Below, piece after piece: positions 17,264 through 26,777 of a DNA stretch of 64,000 nt. Both the position numbers and the translations under genes were made by a program. Source of the DNA: an uncultured Dongia sp. (GTDB taxonomy: Bacteria > Pseudomonadota > Alphaproteobacteria > Dongiales > Dongiaceae); assembly GCF_936916975.1 (NCBI RefSeq), contig NZ_CAKZGO010000021.1:62001-126000 (forward strand), given 5' to 3'. The notes beneath the pieces are model-generated. The model was not told the DNA's origin. It saw nothing but the letters and a program-made list of their open reading frames with translations, and made no database searches. Within the stretch, counting starts at the first letter, position 1, and every line of letters starts with the position of its first letter.

Positions 17264-18272
17264 ACCCTTCCAGGAACGCAACCAAATTCTGTCCGAGCTC
17301 CGGACAGAGATAGCCGCCTTCCTGCACCAGCACGGTCGGCAATTTCAATGTCGCCAGTTTCTCGGCAATCCGGCGGAAACCGGTTTCGGTCACGTTGAGG
17401 CCGGCAAAGGGATCGCCGGAGAAGGCATCCAAGCCGAGCGCCACCACCAAGGCTTCGGCACCAAAGCTGCGTACCTTCGCCAAGCCCTGATCCAAGGCGG
17501 CAAGAAACGCGTCATCGCCACTGCCCAGCGGTAACGGCAGATTTAGATTTGCGCCCTGCCCCGCGCCCGCACCGGTCTCGGCGGCATAGCCCCAGAAGAA
17601 CGGATAGAAATGGGCGGGATCGGCGTGAACCGACACCGTCAAGACGTCGCCACGTTCGTAGAAGATGCCCTGCGTGCCATTGCCGTGATGGAGGTCGACG
17701 TCAACCACCGCCACCTTGGCATGCTTGCCACGCAACATCTGCGCCGCGATGGCACTGTTGTTGAGATAGCAGAACCCGCCCGCCATATCAGTGAATGCAT
17801 GGTGCCCCGGTGGACGGCAGAGCGCATAGGCGGCACCGCCATCGTCCAAGACCGACTGCGCGGCGGCGATGGCACAGTCCGCGCTGGCCAGGATCGAGGC
17901 CAGGCTGTCGCCATCGATCGGACAGGCTGTGTCGGCCATATGAAAGCCGGCCTGCCCGACGATAGACTGCGGATAGCCACCTATGCGGCCATTTGGATGA
18001 ACGTTGGGAATTATCGTCTCTGACGCGCCCGGCAGTTCGCGCCAGCGCGTATGTGCCGTCTCCAGAAAAGTAAGATAGCGAGCATCGTGCACGGCGGCGA
18101 TGGCACTTCGATCGCCGGCCGGAGGTACGCTGACCTGGTGGCCGCCAGACAGCAGGGCCGCCTTGAGCGCCGTGGCCCGTGCCGGCTGCTCCGGGCAAGG
18201 TTTCCACTGGCCCCGCGACAGGAACTCGCGCGGCGCATGGCGCAATTGAATGTCGGAAAAGAAAACCTGCAT
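17247..18272 (-). CDS. Histone deacetylase / acetylpolyamine amidohydrolase family
   Basis: The 341-residue zinc hydrolase has the arginase-deacetylase fold: RPPGHHAF with the tandem catalytic histidines, GGFCYLNN, and the zinc-site DVDLHHGNGTQ. Bacterial members remove acetyl groups from polyamines, acetylated small molecules or proteins. ATG 18272 (MQVFFSD) is chosen over 18308, because family similarity begins there. It reads against the histidine kinase, with a 17-bp overlap of the 3' ends, and is preceded by the aminotransferase gene on the same strand. Confidence 0.93.
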   Translation of the reverse strand: MQVFFSDIQLRHAPREFLSRGQWKPCPEQPARATALKAALLSGGHQVSVPPAGDRSAIAAVHDARYLTFLETAHTRWRELPGASETIIPNVHPNGRIGGYPQSIVGQAGFHMADTACPIDGDSLASILASADCAIAAAQSVLDDGGAAYALCRPPGHHAFTDMAGGFCYLNNSAIAAQMLRGKHAKVAVVDVDLHHGNGTQGIFYERGDVLTVSVHADPAHFYPFFWGYAAETGAGAGQGANLNLPLPLGSGDDAFLAALDQGLAKVRSFGAEALVVALGLDAFSGDPFAGLNVTETGFRRIAEKLATLKLPTVLVQEGGYLCPELGQNLVAFLEGFSGSA

Positions 18273-18338
18273 CACCCGGCCTTTGCTGCATGGGAAGGCC
18301 TGCAGCATCGGCCGGGTATCAGCAGAAATGCAAGCCCG

Positions 18339-19523
18339 TTATGCAGCGGCCATGCGTGCCGGCTGGCCGGACTGTTCGGCAAGATAACTGATGGCTTCCT
18401 GGACACCGCCGGCCCGATGCGGAATCTTGGCGGCGGCCAAGCCCATCTCGACCCCGAACAAGGCGCCGCCCAGCATCAGATCGTTGGTATCGCCCAGATG
18501 CCCGATGCGGAACGCCTTATCGGTGAGGCGGCCGAGACCGCCACCCAACGGCATGTTGAAACGCTCCAGCACCAGCTTGCGGAAGGCGTCAGCGGAATGT
18601 CCCTCGGGCATGAAGGCCGCGGTGATCGACTGGCTGTAATCCTTGGGCTCTGCACACACCACGTCCAAACCCCAGCCACGAATGGCACGGCGCGTGGCCT
18701 CAGCATGGCGCGCGTGACGCGCGAAGATATTCTCCAGTCCTTCGGCATCGATCAGGTTCAAAGCTTCCTTAAGACCAAAGAACAGATTGCAGGCCGGCGT
18801 ATAAGGGAAATTGCCACCGAGAAACGCCTCCCAGTCCCAGTAGCTGCGCGGCAGTTTTGCGTTCTTGGACGCAGCAACGGCTTTCTCACTGACTCCGCAG
18901 AAGGCAAGTCCCGTTGGCAGCATCATGCCTTTTTGTGAGCCACCGATGGCGACATCGACACCCCATTCATCCATCCGAAAATCAGCGCAACCGAGGGACG
19001 AGATGGTATCCACCATCAGCAACGCCGGATGACCGACGCGATCCATGGCCTGACGGATTTCCGCCACCCGGCTCATGCAGCCATTGGCGGTTTCATTGTG
19101 GACCAACATCACTGCCTTGATCTTCTTGTCGCGGTCTTCGGCAAGTGCCGCCTCGATCACGGCGGGGTCCGGCGCGCGCCGCCAATCCGTCGCCAATGTC
19201 TGCACCTCAAGGCCGAGCTTGCGGGCCATGCTGGTCCACAGCAAGGCAAACTGGCCGCTGTCGAAGCCGAGAACCTTGTCGCCGGACGAGAGTGTGTTGA
19301 CCAGGGCAGATTCCCAGGCGCCGGTACCCGAGGCCGGGAAGATCAGCACCGGCCGTGTCGTTTTGAAAATCGGCTTGATGCGCGCGAGGACTTCGCTAGC
19401 CAGCCGGGCGAATTCGGGTCCGCGGTGATCGAGCACAGGTGCCGCAATAGCTCGCAGCACGCGCTCCGGAATATTTGTCGGACCAGGAATCTGCAGAAAC
19501 TGCCGCCCAGACTGATAGGTCAT
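18339..19523 (-). CDS. Serine-glyoxylate / alanine-glyoxylate-type aminotransferase
   Basis: A class V PLP aminotransferase of 394 residues. It shows the N-terminal IPGPTNIPERVL signature of the SGAT/AGAT group, the SGTGAWESAL phosphate-binding region, VDTISSLG with the PLP-contacting Asp, and SQKGMMLPTGL carrying the Schiff-base lysine near residue 198. Such enzymes convert glyoxylate to glycine using serine or alanine and join one-carbon or photorespiratory flux. That fits the betaine/glycine catabolism elsewhere in the window. Donor specificity is not resolved by sequence. Confidence 0.92.
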   Translation of the reverse strand: MTYQSGRQFLQIPGPTNIPERVLRAIAAPVLDHRGPEFARLASEVLARIKPIFKTTRPVLIFPASGTGAWESALVNTLSSGDKVLGFDSGQFALLWTSMARKLGLEVQTLATDWRRAPDPAVIEAALAEDRDKKIKAVMLVHNETANGCMSRVAEIRQAMDRVGHPALLMVDTISSLGCADFRMDEWGVDVAIGGSQKGMMLPTGLAFCGVSEKAVAASKNAKLPRSYWDWEAFLGGNFPYTPACNLFFGLKEALNLIDAEGLENIFARHARHAEATRRAIRGWGLDVVCAEPKDYSQSITAAFMPEGHSADAFRKLVLERFNMPLGGGLGRLTDKAFRIGHLGDTNDLMLGGALFGVEMGLAAAKIPHRAGGVQEAISYLAEQSGQPARMAAA

Positions 19524-19657
19524 CGAACTCCCCTGCTGTTGAAGATGTCGTCATCGACGCGTTCAACGTGAAGCGAGCGTAACCTATCGGCTGGCCCGAA
19601 AGCGACCTCGATCAATGATCGAACGCCGACATTCAGCCCAAAGTACAATGATATCTG

Positions 19658-21763
19658 TTACTTGTCCGCTTGGACAATTAGCGCGTCGACAGCGACAGCG
19701 CCTTTCGGCAGAACCATCAGCGGATTCACATCGAGTTCGACGAGGTCATCGCGGTGCGCCTCGGCATATTCCGCCACTGCGATGACAGCGCTGACAACAG
19801 CATCGATATCTCCCGCCGGTTTGCCGCGATAGCCCCGCAGCAGCATGGCGATCTTCAAGCCGTGAATTGCCCTCTCGACCGTCTTGCGATCGGTCGGCAA
19901 TAGCAGCAGCGCGGAATCATCGACCATCTCGACCAGAATGCCGCCTGCGCCCACGACCAGTGCCAAACCGAATTGCGGATCTCGTTTCACGCCGATGATC
20001 AGCTCCGCCACGACATCGCGCACCATCGCTTCGACCAGGACCTTCTCGATCTTGAGGCTCGGCTTATAGGCGGCAACAGATGTCTGCATCTTCGCAACCG
20101 CCGCCTCGACTTCGGCCGCGGATTTGAGATTGACCGCCACCGCGCCGGCCTCAGTCTTATGAGCAATGGTCGGCACAGCGACTTTCACGACCACCGGGAA
20201 GCCAAGCTCGGCAGCGGCCCTTGCGGCATCTGCCGGCGCGACGATGCGACTGGCAGGCGATAAGAGGCCATACTTGGCCAAAGCCTGCTTCGCGGCATGC
20301 TCGGACATGATCTTGGTCGTTCCATCGAGCACGGGCGTCGTCGGCATGATCAAGCCGTCGACCGACCCCGCCTTGAGATGATCCCGCTGATAGGCAAAGC
20401 GTGCTGCGGCAGCAAAGGCGCGCATCGCCTCCGGTAGCCCCTGCATTGGCGCCGCGTGATGTGTCGCCATCCGGTCGCGCACCCGCGCGGGCAAAAGTTC
20501 CGGCAAGGTCGCCGTCACGATCGGCATTTTTCCGTAGGTCGCGCAGGCCGACATGATCGCGTTCACCGAAGCATCACACGCCTTCTCGCTCGCCTCGCCG
20601 TCGACCGCGTAATCGAGGATCAGCATGCCCGCATCGTAATCGCCGCGCATGACGGTGCCGAAGCATTTGGTCAGCAGATCCTCGTGGCTCCACAGCGAGG
20701 TGTTGTAGTCGAGCGGGTTGGTCACGGAGGCGAAATTGGGGAGCTGCTGCTTGAGGTCGGCGACTTGTTCGGGGCTGTGTGGGTTCAGCGGCACGTCAAG
20801 TTCCTCCGCCAGATCCGCAGTCATCAGCCCGTCGCCGCCGGAGCATGTAAATACAGCGAGACTTTTGCCTTTGGGCAGTCCCGCGATGGAAATCAGCTTC
20901 ATCGTCTCCAGAAGATCCGGGATTGAGTTCACGCGGATCACGCCAAGGCGCTCAAACAGCGCGTCATACATCCGATCACTGCCGGCCAGCGACGAGGTAT
21001 GGCTCATGGCGAGCTGGCTGCCCAGTTCCGACTTTCCGGCCTTCAGGGCAATAAGCGGCTTGCCGTTCTGCAACGCTTTGGCGGCGGCGCGGCTGAAGGC
21101 CGGCACATCGCTGATCGCCTCGATATAGAGGCCGATCGCCGTGACCTTCGGATCCTCGGCCAGCGCGTCGACGAAATCGGCAACATTCAGCACCACCTGG
21201 TTGCCCGACGTGATGACATAGGCAAACGGCACTGAGCGATCGTTGCAAGTAAGATTTAACGCGATGTTGCCGCTCTGCGCCACGAGCGCGCAGCCGGTTT
21301 CGACTTTGTGCCCGTTATGCCCGGTCGGCCACAGCACGATGCCATTGAGGTAGTTCAGGATGCCATAGCAATTTGGCCCGACCACCGCGAGGTCGCCCGC
21401 CGCCTCGATGAACTTCTTCTGCAGCTCGACGCCCTCGCCGCCCACTTCGGCAAAGCCTGCGGCATAGCAGATGGCCCCACCCGCCCCGCGCGCGTTGAGT
21501 TCCTTCAGCATCTCGATGGTGGCTTCGCGCGGGACAGCGATAAAGGTCGCATCCGGCGCTTCCGGCAGGCTCGCGATCGAGGGGTAGCATTTGCGTCCGC
21601 CCAGTTCCTCGTATTTCGGATTCACCACCCAGACTTCGCCGACAAAGCCGGCGGCGTCGCAGCGCCGGATCGCATCCGCCATGGCCTGTCCGCCGATGAT
21701 GCAGACATGGCGCGGCTTCAAGAGCCGCCGAATATTGTTCTGGCGCGTGGTGAGGGTGGTCAT
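19658..21763 (-). CDS. Acyl-CoA synthetase (ADP-forming type), fused alpha-beta
   Basis: The 701-residue protein combines an N-terminal CoA-binding Rossmann domain (VCIIGGQAMADAIRR, residues 15-110), a succinyl-CoA-ligase-like flavodoxin region to about 460, and a C-terminal ATP-grasp domain (PVVVKVAVPTIAHKTEAG, GILVEM). It belongs to the acetate:CoA ligase (ADP-forming) / acyl-CoA synthetase group that makes an acyl-CoA from a carboxylic acid and ATP. ATG 21763 is used because similarity begins at MTTLTTRQ. The gene is divergent from the D-aminoacylase 113 bp away, so both could process one imported acylated compound. Confidence 0.9.
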   Translation of the reverse strand: MTTLTTRQNNIRRLLKPRHVCIIGGQAMADAIRRCDAAGFVGEVWVVNPKYEELGGRKCYPSIASLPEAPDATFIAVPREATIEMLKELNARGAGGAICYAAGFAEVGGEGVELQKKFIEAAGDLAVVGPNCYGILNYLNGIVLWPTGHNGHKVETGCALVAQSGNIALNLTCNDRSVPFAYVITSGNQVVLNVADFVDALAEDPKVTAIGLYIEAISDVPAFSRAAAKALQNGKPLIALKAGKSELGSQLAMSHTSSLAGSDRMYDALFERLGVIRVNSIPDLLETMKLISIAGLPKGKSLAVFTCSGGDGLMTADLAEELDVPLNPHSPEQVADLKQQLPNFASVTNPLDYNTSLWSHEDLLTKCFGTVMRGDYDAGMLILDYAVDGEASEKACDASVNAIMSACATYGKMPIVTATLPELLPARVRDRMATHHAAPMQGLPEAMRAFAAAARFAYQRDHLKAGSVDGLIMPTTPVLDGTTKIMSEHAAKQALAKYGLLSPASRIVAPADAARAAAELGFPVVVKVAVPTIAHKTEAGAVAVNLKSAAEVEAAVAKMQTSVAAYKPSLKIEKVLVEAMVRDVVAELIIGVKRDPQFGLALVVGAGGILVEMVDDSALLLLPTDRKTVERAIHGLKIAMLLRGYRGKPAGDIDAVVSAVIAVAEYAEAHRDDLVELDVNPLMVLPKGAVAVDALIVQADK

Positions 21764-21876
21764 GGCTGGGATTCCAATATCGAAGTGATCCGTTAGAAGT
21801 GCTAATACCAAGCCCGATGGGCTTGAGACAAGTCGCCATCCATTTGATGAAAAACGACATCACCCGGGAGTGCCGC

Positions 21877-23364
21877 ATGACCCACGATATCCTCATCCGC
21901 CACGGCATGGTGATCGACGGCACGGGCGCCAAGCGTTTCCAGGCCGATATCGCCTTGGATGGTGACCGGATCGCAGCGATCGGCGACCTCCGGGACCGAG
22001 CCGCCCGGATCGAAATCGACGCCACGGGGTGCATCGTGGCGCCAGGCTTCATCGACGCCCATGCCCATGACGATATCGCCCTCCTGGCCGAGCCCGATAT
22101 GCCGTCCAAGGTCAGCCAAGGCTGCACCACGGTGGTCATCGGCAACTGCGGCTTCAGCGCCGCCCCACTTACCCCACGTGCCAGCTATCCGGATGACTTC
22201 CTCCTCGGCGACGAAAGCTACTACCGCTTTCCGCGCGTCGCCGATTATTTTGCTGCCCTCAGAGAGACGCCGGCTGCCGTCAATGCCGCCGCCCTGGTCG
22301 GTCATTCCGTGCTCCGGGTCGAATGCATGGGGGAGCTCGACCGCCCGGCCAATGCCGGCGAGATCGCGGCCATGGGCGCCCGGCTCAGGGAAGCTCTGGC
22401 CGACGGTGCCCTGGGCTTCTCCACGGGGCTCGAATATCCGAGCAACAAGGCCGCCGACACCGATGAGGTTGTGGCCCTCGCCCGGGTGGCCGGCGAGATG
22501 GGGGCTGTCTACACCACCCACTCCCGCAATTACGACGCCCAGTTCCGCGAAGCCCTGCTGGAGGCGCTGGAGATCGGCCAGCGCGCCGAGGTACCCGTGG
22601 TGCTGTCCCACCATCAGGGCGACGGACCGGAGAATGTCGGCCACACCGCCTGGTCGCTGCCCATGATCGACGAAGCCCGAGGCAGCCAACTGGTCGGGCT
22701 CGACGTCTATCCCTACAACGCCGCCGCCACCATCATCGACCCGGCCTTCGTTCTGTCGGCCTCAAAGGTCCTGATCAGCTCCTCTCAGCCACATCCGGAA
22801 ATGGCAGGCCGCGAACTCGATGACATCGCCCGGGAATGGGGCATCGACCGCGACGCCGCCGCGCTCAAGCTCGCCCCAGGCGGGGCCATCTATTTCTGCC
22901 AGGATGAGGCAGACGTGCAGCGGATTCTGGCGTTTCCTCCGACTATGATCGGCAGCGACGGTCTGCCCGGCGGCGAGATCAACCACCCGCGCCTGTGGGG
23001 CAGCTTCCCGCGCGTGCTCGGCCATTACAGCCGCGATCTCGAACTCTTCGACCTCGAAACCGCAATCCACAAAATGACCGGTCTGACCGCCAGCCGCTTT
23101 GGCCTCATCGATCGCGGCAAACTGGCTGTGGGGGCTTACGCGGATGTCACAGTGTTCGATCCCGAAACTGTCATCGATCGCGCCACATTTGCAAAACCCT
23201 CGGAGCCGAGCCTCGGCATTCGATTTGTGGCCGTAAATGGGGCCTTAGTGTGGCGTGACGGCATCGCCACCGGGGCGCGCCCGGGACGTCCGCTACCTCG
23301 TCAGACGCGCCTCGCGCCACAATCGTTAAGCTCGCTGAAACCATTGCAGCTCGCGGCTTTTTGA
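21877..23364 (+). CDS. N-acyl-D-amino-acid deacylase (D-aminoacylase) family
   Basis: The 495-residue amidohydrolase-superfamily enzyme has the metal site IDAHAHDD near residue 61, GNCGFSAAPL, LSHHQGDGPENVG, and a C-terminal beta-sandwich with GKLAVGAYADVTVFDP. It would hydrolyse N-acylated D-amino acids (or related N-acyl compounds) to acid plus amino acid. ATG 21877 follows CGGGAG at 6 nt. Its divergent neighbour is an acyl-CoA ligase that could activate the released acid, which is an inference from position only. Confidence 0.9.
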   Translation: MTHDILIRHGMVIDGTGAKRFQADIALDGDRIAAIGDLRDRAARIEIDATGCIVAPGFIDAHAHDDIALLAEPDMPSKVSQGCTTVVIGNCGFSAAPLTPRASYPDDFLLGDESYYRFPRVADYFAALRETPAAVNAAALVGHSVLRVECMGELDRPANAGEIAAMGARLREALADGALGFSTGLEYPSNKAADTDEVVALARVAGEMGAVYTTHSRNYDAQFREALLEALEIGQRAEVPVVLSHHQGDGPENVGHTAWSLPMIDEARGSQLVGLDVYPYNAAATIIDPAFVLSASKVLISSSQPHPEMAGRELDDIAREWGIDRDAAALKLAPGGAIYFCQDEADVQRILAFPPTMIGSDGLPGGEINHPRLWGSFPRVLGHYSRDLELFDLETAIHKMTGLTASRFGLIDRGKLAVGAYADVTVFDPETVIDRATFAKPSEPSLGIRFVAVNGALVWRDGIATGARPGRPLPRQTRLAPQSLSSLKPLQLAAF

Positions 23365-23485
23365 TGAAAACGCACACAGATAATGCCGCCTTCGTATTGG
23401 CGACTCATTAACTCTCGTTCTATATCATCTGTGGTCTGCAGCCTGATGGTTGGCGCAGCTTGCCACATGATGAAACCGGCACCCG

Positions 23486-24616
23486 ATGAGCTTATTGAAG
23501 GACAGCAAAAAGGTAGCGCGATCGGTCTTTGAGCCGAGCCGCCGCCGCGTGCTGTTCGGCTTGGGTGGGGCAGCCTTCGCTGCCGGTGCTCTTGGTTTCG
23601 GCCTGCCGCTCCTTGGCTCCCCGGTCCGTTCCATTGCCCAGGAACTCAGCTACTTCCGCATCGGCTCCGGCGCCCCCGGCACGCCGCTCTATGAAATGGC
23701 CGGCCTTATCGGCGGTGCCATCAGCAACCCCCCAGGCTCGCGCACCTGCGACGAAGGCGGCTCCTGCGGCATTCCCGGCATGATCGGCCTTGCTCAAACC
23801 AGTTCCGGCTCCGTCGAAAACCTCGCCCAGTTACGTGGCAAGATGATTGAATCCGCCGTGGCCCAGGCCGACATCGCCTATCTCGCCTGGACCGGTAAGG
23901 ATCTCTTCAAAGCCACCGGCAAGGATACCGCCCTGCGCGCCATTGCCGGCCTTGGTCGGCTTAACGTGAAAATCATCGTCGGCCCGCAATCCGCCGCCAA
24001 ATCTGTGGCCGAGCTCAAAGGCCTCAAGGTCAATCTCGGCGCCGAGAACAGCGACAACGCCGTCACCGCGCGCCAGCTGCTGGGTTTCCACGGCCTCAGC
24101 ACCAAGAAAATCAAGCCGAGCTATTCCGATTTCCCGGCGGCCGCCGAGGCACTGCGCTCCGGGAAGATCGATGCCATGATCGTGGTCGACGGGCTCGAGA
24201 GCCGCGATGTCACCACCCTCGCTGCTTCCATGCCGTTGCGCATGCTCCCCATCGCCGGTGAGCCGGTCAACAAGATGATGAAGAGCTTCGGTTTCATCGC
24301 CACCGGCATCATCAAGGCCAACCAGTTCAAGAACGTGCCGGAGACGCCGACGGTCGAACTCGTCGCCGTTTGGCTGGTGCCGGCCACGCTGGATGAAGAG
24401 ACGGCCTATGAACTGACCCGCGCTGTCTGGCTTGAGGCGACGCGCAAGAATCTTGATCAAGCCTCGGCCGCTGGCAAGGCGCTCGATCTGCAACTCGCGA
24501 TCGCGGGCGTCAGCGTTCCCTTTCATGACGGCGCACTCCGCTACTACGACGAACATGGCGTCACTCGTTTCCTGCCCGCTGCGCTGCGTCCCGACTCGAC
24601 GGTCAAGACGAACTGA
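23486..24616 (+). CDS. TAXI-family TRAP transporter binding protein
   Basis: The 376-residue protein begins with a twin-arginine-like signal (SRRRVLFGLGG near residue 19) and matches TAXI substrate-binding proteins: FRIGSGAPGTPLYEMAGLIGGAIS, SSGSVENLAQLRGKMIESAVAQAD and LNVKIIVGPQSAAKSV. These periplasmic proteins deliver carboxylates or amino acids to fused TRAP permeases. No TRAP membrane gene is present nearby, so it is an orphan in this window. It could serve a distant permease, or a sensory role. Confidence 0.87.
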   Translation: MSLLKDSKKVARSVFEPSRRRVLFGLGGAAFAAGALGFGLPLLGSPVRSIAQELSYFRIGSGAPGTPLYEMAGLIGGAISNPPGSRTCDEGGSCGIPGMIGLAQTSSGSVENLAQLRGKMIESAVAQADIAYLAWTGKDLFKATGKDTALRAIAGLGRLNVKIIVGPQSAAKSVAELKGLKVNLGAENSDNAVTARQLLGFHGLSTKKIKPSYSDFPAAAEALRSGKIDAMIVVDGLESRDVTTLAASMPLRMLPIAGEPVNKMMKSFGFIATGIIKANQFKNVPETPTVELVAVWLVPATLDEETAYELTRAVWLEATRKNLDQASAAGKALDLQLAIAGVSVPFHDGALRYYDEHGVTRFLPAALRPDSTVKTN

Positions 24617-24832
24617 TCTGTGTCGTCGCGATCGTCGTATGCGACGCGCGAGCCTGTGACATCTTCCACCAGACTCCCAAACGTTAAGTGATTTTCTCTC
24701 GATCCGGCACAGAGTCGGATGAATTGCCGATTCTGGCCCACTCTGGCTGTGTGACAACTTTTTGATTTAAGAAAATCTTCACGCGCACAGCACCACCCTG
24801 ATGGCGGGGAAAGCCAATCAGCGGGGCATGTG

Positions 24833-25873
24833 ATGTTTCCATCAATCAACGACCTATGCATGGTGCGGATCACCACCGCATTGCTCGGTAGCGCGCTGGC
24901 CATCGCTTTCTCGTACCCCACCAGCGCGGAAGAGAAAAACGATACCATGCCGCTGCAGGTCGCCTTTCACATCGATCTCGTCGGCGACCAGTTGAAGGAT
25001 GCCGTCGCGGGCAAGGAGTCAGCCAATCTGGTTCCGCAGGCCATGGAGTTCAACATCGTCGGCCTGCCGGTCAAGTTCGGCACGAAGGATGACAGCGCCG
25101 CCCCAAGCATGGGCCTCGAAGCCCGCCTGCAGGGCGATTATGAATTGGCACTCAGTCAAAAATGGTCCTTCACCGCATCGGCAGCGCTCGCCAAGACAGG
25201 CTACTTCGACAATTCCTGGGGCACTGAACGTGCGGCCGCCAGCACAACTCTGCGCTATCAAGACGACGGATGGTTGCTGGCGCTGGAACCGAGTTGGAGC
25301 CTTCGGATGACGGAAACCACCGCGACACAACGCGACTACGCCGCGACCGCCCGCTTTGCCAAGAACCTGTTCCAAGGCATCGACCTGTCCGGTGGCGTCA
25401 GCTATGGCCGCCATGATGCCTGGGCCCCTGCTGACGATTATGCCAGCGCCTCTGCCTATGCGATGCTCTCTTACCGCGTTGCCGATCGGTTCAAATTCGA
25501 CCTTTCCTACGCCGCCTCCTACAAGCTGCCCGACGATATGCGAGCCGGCAGCCTCAGCCTTGATGACCTCCGCTACGCCGCAAACAATGCGGGCCCGACG
25601 ATCACCATGTCGTTCCCGCTCTGGGATGAACTCGACATCGCCGCCACCTATCGCTATTGCGTCAGCACGGATGAACTGCCCCGCGCCGGCAGTGAACGCC
25701 GCGTTGACGATGTGCAGAGCTTCGACATGAGCGCCGCCTGGCATGCCGACGATCCCGATTTCGGCGGCATCGATTTCACCGCAGCCTACGGATACGACCG
25801 CCTCTCAACGAACGCACGCAATGCCGACGAGCAATCCCACACCGCCACGATCGCCATGGCGATACCGTTCTAA
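24833..25873 (+). CDS. Outer-membrane beta-barrel protein
   Basis: The 346-residue protein has a signal sequence (hydrophobic core LLGSALAIAFSY, then PTSAEE) and a body of alternating amphipathic strands rich in aromatic girdle residues. It ends in IAMAIPF; the C-terminal phenylalanine is the BAM recognition signal. About 14-16 strands can be imagined, resembling the barrel part of surface-lipoprotein-assembly-modifier proteins but without their TPR domain. ATG 24833 is chosen over the in-frame GTG just before it. The transported or bound molecule is unknown. Confidence 0.72.
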   Translation: MFPSINDLCMVRITTALLGSALAIAFSYPTSAEEKNDTMPLQVAFHIDLVGDQLKDAVAGKESANLVPQAMEFNIVGLPVKFGTKDDSAAPSMGLEARLQGDYELALSQKWSFTASAALAKTGYFDNSWGTERAAASTTLRYQDDGWLLALEPSWSLRMTETTATQRDYAATARFAKNLFQGIDLSGGVSYGRHDAWAPADDYASASAYAMLSYRVADRFKFDLSYAASYKLPDDMRAGSLSLDDLRYAANNAGPTITMSFPLWDELDIAATYRYCVSTDELPRAGSERRVDDVQSFDMSAAWHADDPDFGGIDFTAAYGYDRLSTNARNADEQSHTATIAMAIPF

Positions 25874-25882
25874 GAAACGACA

Positions 25883-26569
25883 TTAGGGCAGCTTCTGCGC
25901 CGCCTGCCACTTTGTGCGCAAATCCTCGCCCTGCCCGCGGAACCACGCCTTCTTGAACGTACAGCCCGTGATCCGATCCAGCCGGAAATGTCGGAAGTCT
26001 CTTTTCCGCTCGCACCATGCCGCCAGCACCACGACCTCGACATAATAGACGATGGCAAGCGGCTGCACCGTGCGGCTGCCGCTGGCGCCCTGCTCATTGC
26101 GATAGCTGATCAGCAATTTCTGCTCGTCGCGGATGGCACGCCGCACGGCTTTAAGGTCGATGGCTGCCGACGCCTTGACGCCCCAGGACGAGACATGGAG
26201 ATTGCCGGCATCGATCCGGCGCCCGTCATCCACCGGCAGCACGCTCGCGATCTTGCCGCGCACGCTTTCCGCTGCGTCCAGCAGGCCCTTATCGCCGGTG
26301 CGCCGCAGTAGCGCCATGCCAACCACGATCGCCTCGACCTCGTCGGCATTGAACATCAGCGGCGGCAGGTCGAAACCGGCACGCATGACATAGCCGATGC
26401 CGGCCTCCCCCTCTATCGGCACGCGCATGGATTGGAGCGCCGCGATATCGCGATAAATGGTGCGCGCCGTCACCTCCAATTTTTCCGCGAGATCCGCCGA
26501 CGTCACCGGCCGCCGCGCCCGGCGCAGCGCCTGGATGATGGCAAACAGCCGATTGGATCGCTCGCTCAT
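25883..26569 (-). CDS. YafY-type transcriptional regulator (HTH-WYL)
   Basis: The 228-residue regulator has an N-terminal HTH_11 domain (residues 1-60: SNRLFAIIQALRR, VTARTIYRDIAAL) and a C-terminal WYL domain (about 125-215) thought to bind a nucleic acid or small ligand. ATG 26569 follows GAGGAAT. Reading further upstream gives VDARVKPGHDG, which is the chance translation of the palindromic repeat and not part of the gene. Its target is unknown; the EamA exporter on the other side of the repeats is the obvious candidate. Confidence 0.9.
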   Translation of the reverse strand: MSERSNRLFAIIQALRRARRPVTSADLAEKLEVTARTIYRDIAALQSMRVPIEGEAGIGYVMRAGFDLPPLMFNADEVEAIVVGMALLRRTGDKGLLDAAESVRGKIASVLPVDDGRRIDAGNLHVSSWGVKASAAIDLKAVRRAIRDEQKLLISYRNEQGASGSRTVQPLAIVYYVEVVVLAAWCERKRDFRHFRLDRITGCTFKKAWFRGQGEDLRTKWQAAQKLP

Positions 26570-26596
26570 GAGATTCCTCGCACCAACCGTACCGTC

Positions 26597-26679
26597 ATGC
26601 CCGGGCTTGACCCGGGCATCCACGTCTTGCTTCTCGTCACACAATGAAACTCGTGGATCCCCGGGCCAAGCCCGGGGAT
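26597..26679. repeat. Inverted pair of palindromic repeats (BIME-like)
   Basis: Two perfect hairpins, 26597-26619 (9-bp stem, loop CTTGA) and 26657-26679 (9-bp stem, loop CCAAG), lie in opposite orientation. Their flanks are also related: the second, reverse-complemented, matches the first over about 34 bp with few differences. This is the common alphaproteobacterial intergenic repeat whose translation gives ARVKPGHD. Between divergent genes it may act as a transcription or supercoiling element. Confidence 0.85.
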
Positions 26680-26777
26680 GACTCGGGTTTCAGTGGGTAA
26701 CCCTACCCAATCACTCCTGACACCCTGTTGTCAGTAGCCTTTGGCTAACCTGCCGGCAACTCAATGTGGGGAACGCC

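Noticed and set aside
26570-26644. N-terminal extension of the WYL regulator reading VDARVKPGHDG
   Set aside because: It is the translation of a palindromic intergenic repeat; the Shine-Dalgarno sequence favours the start at 26569.
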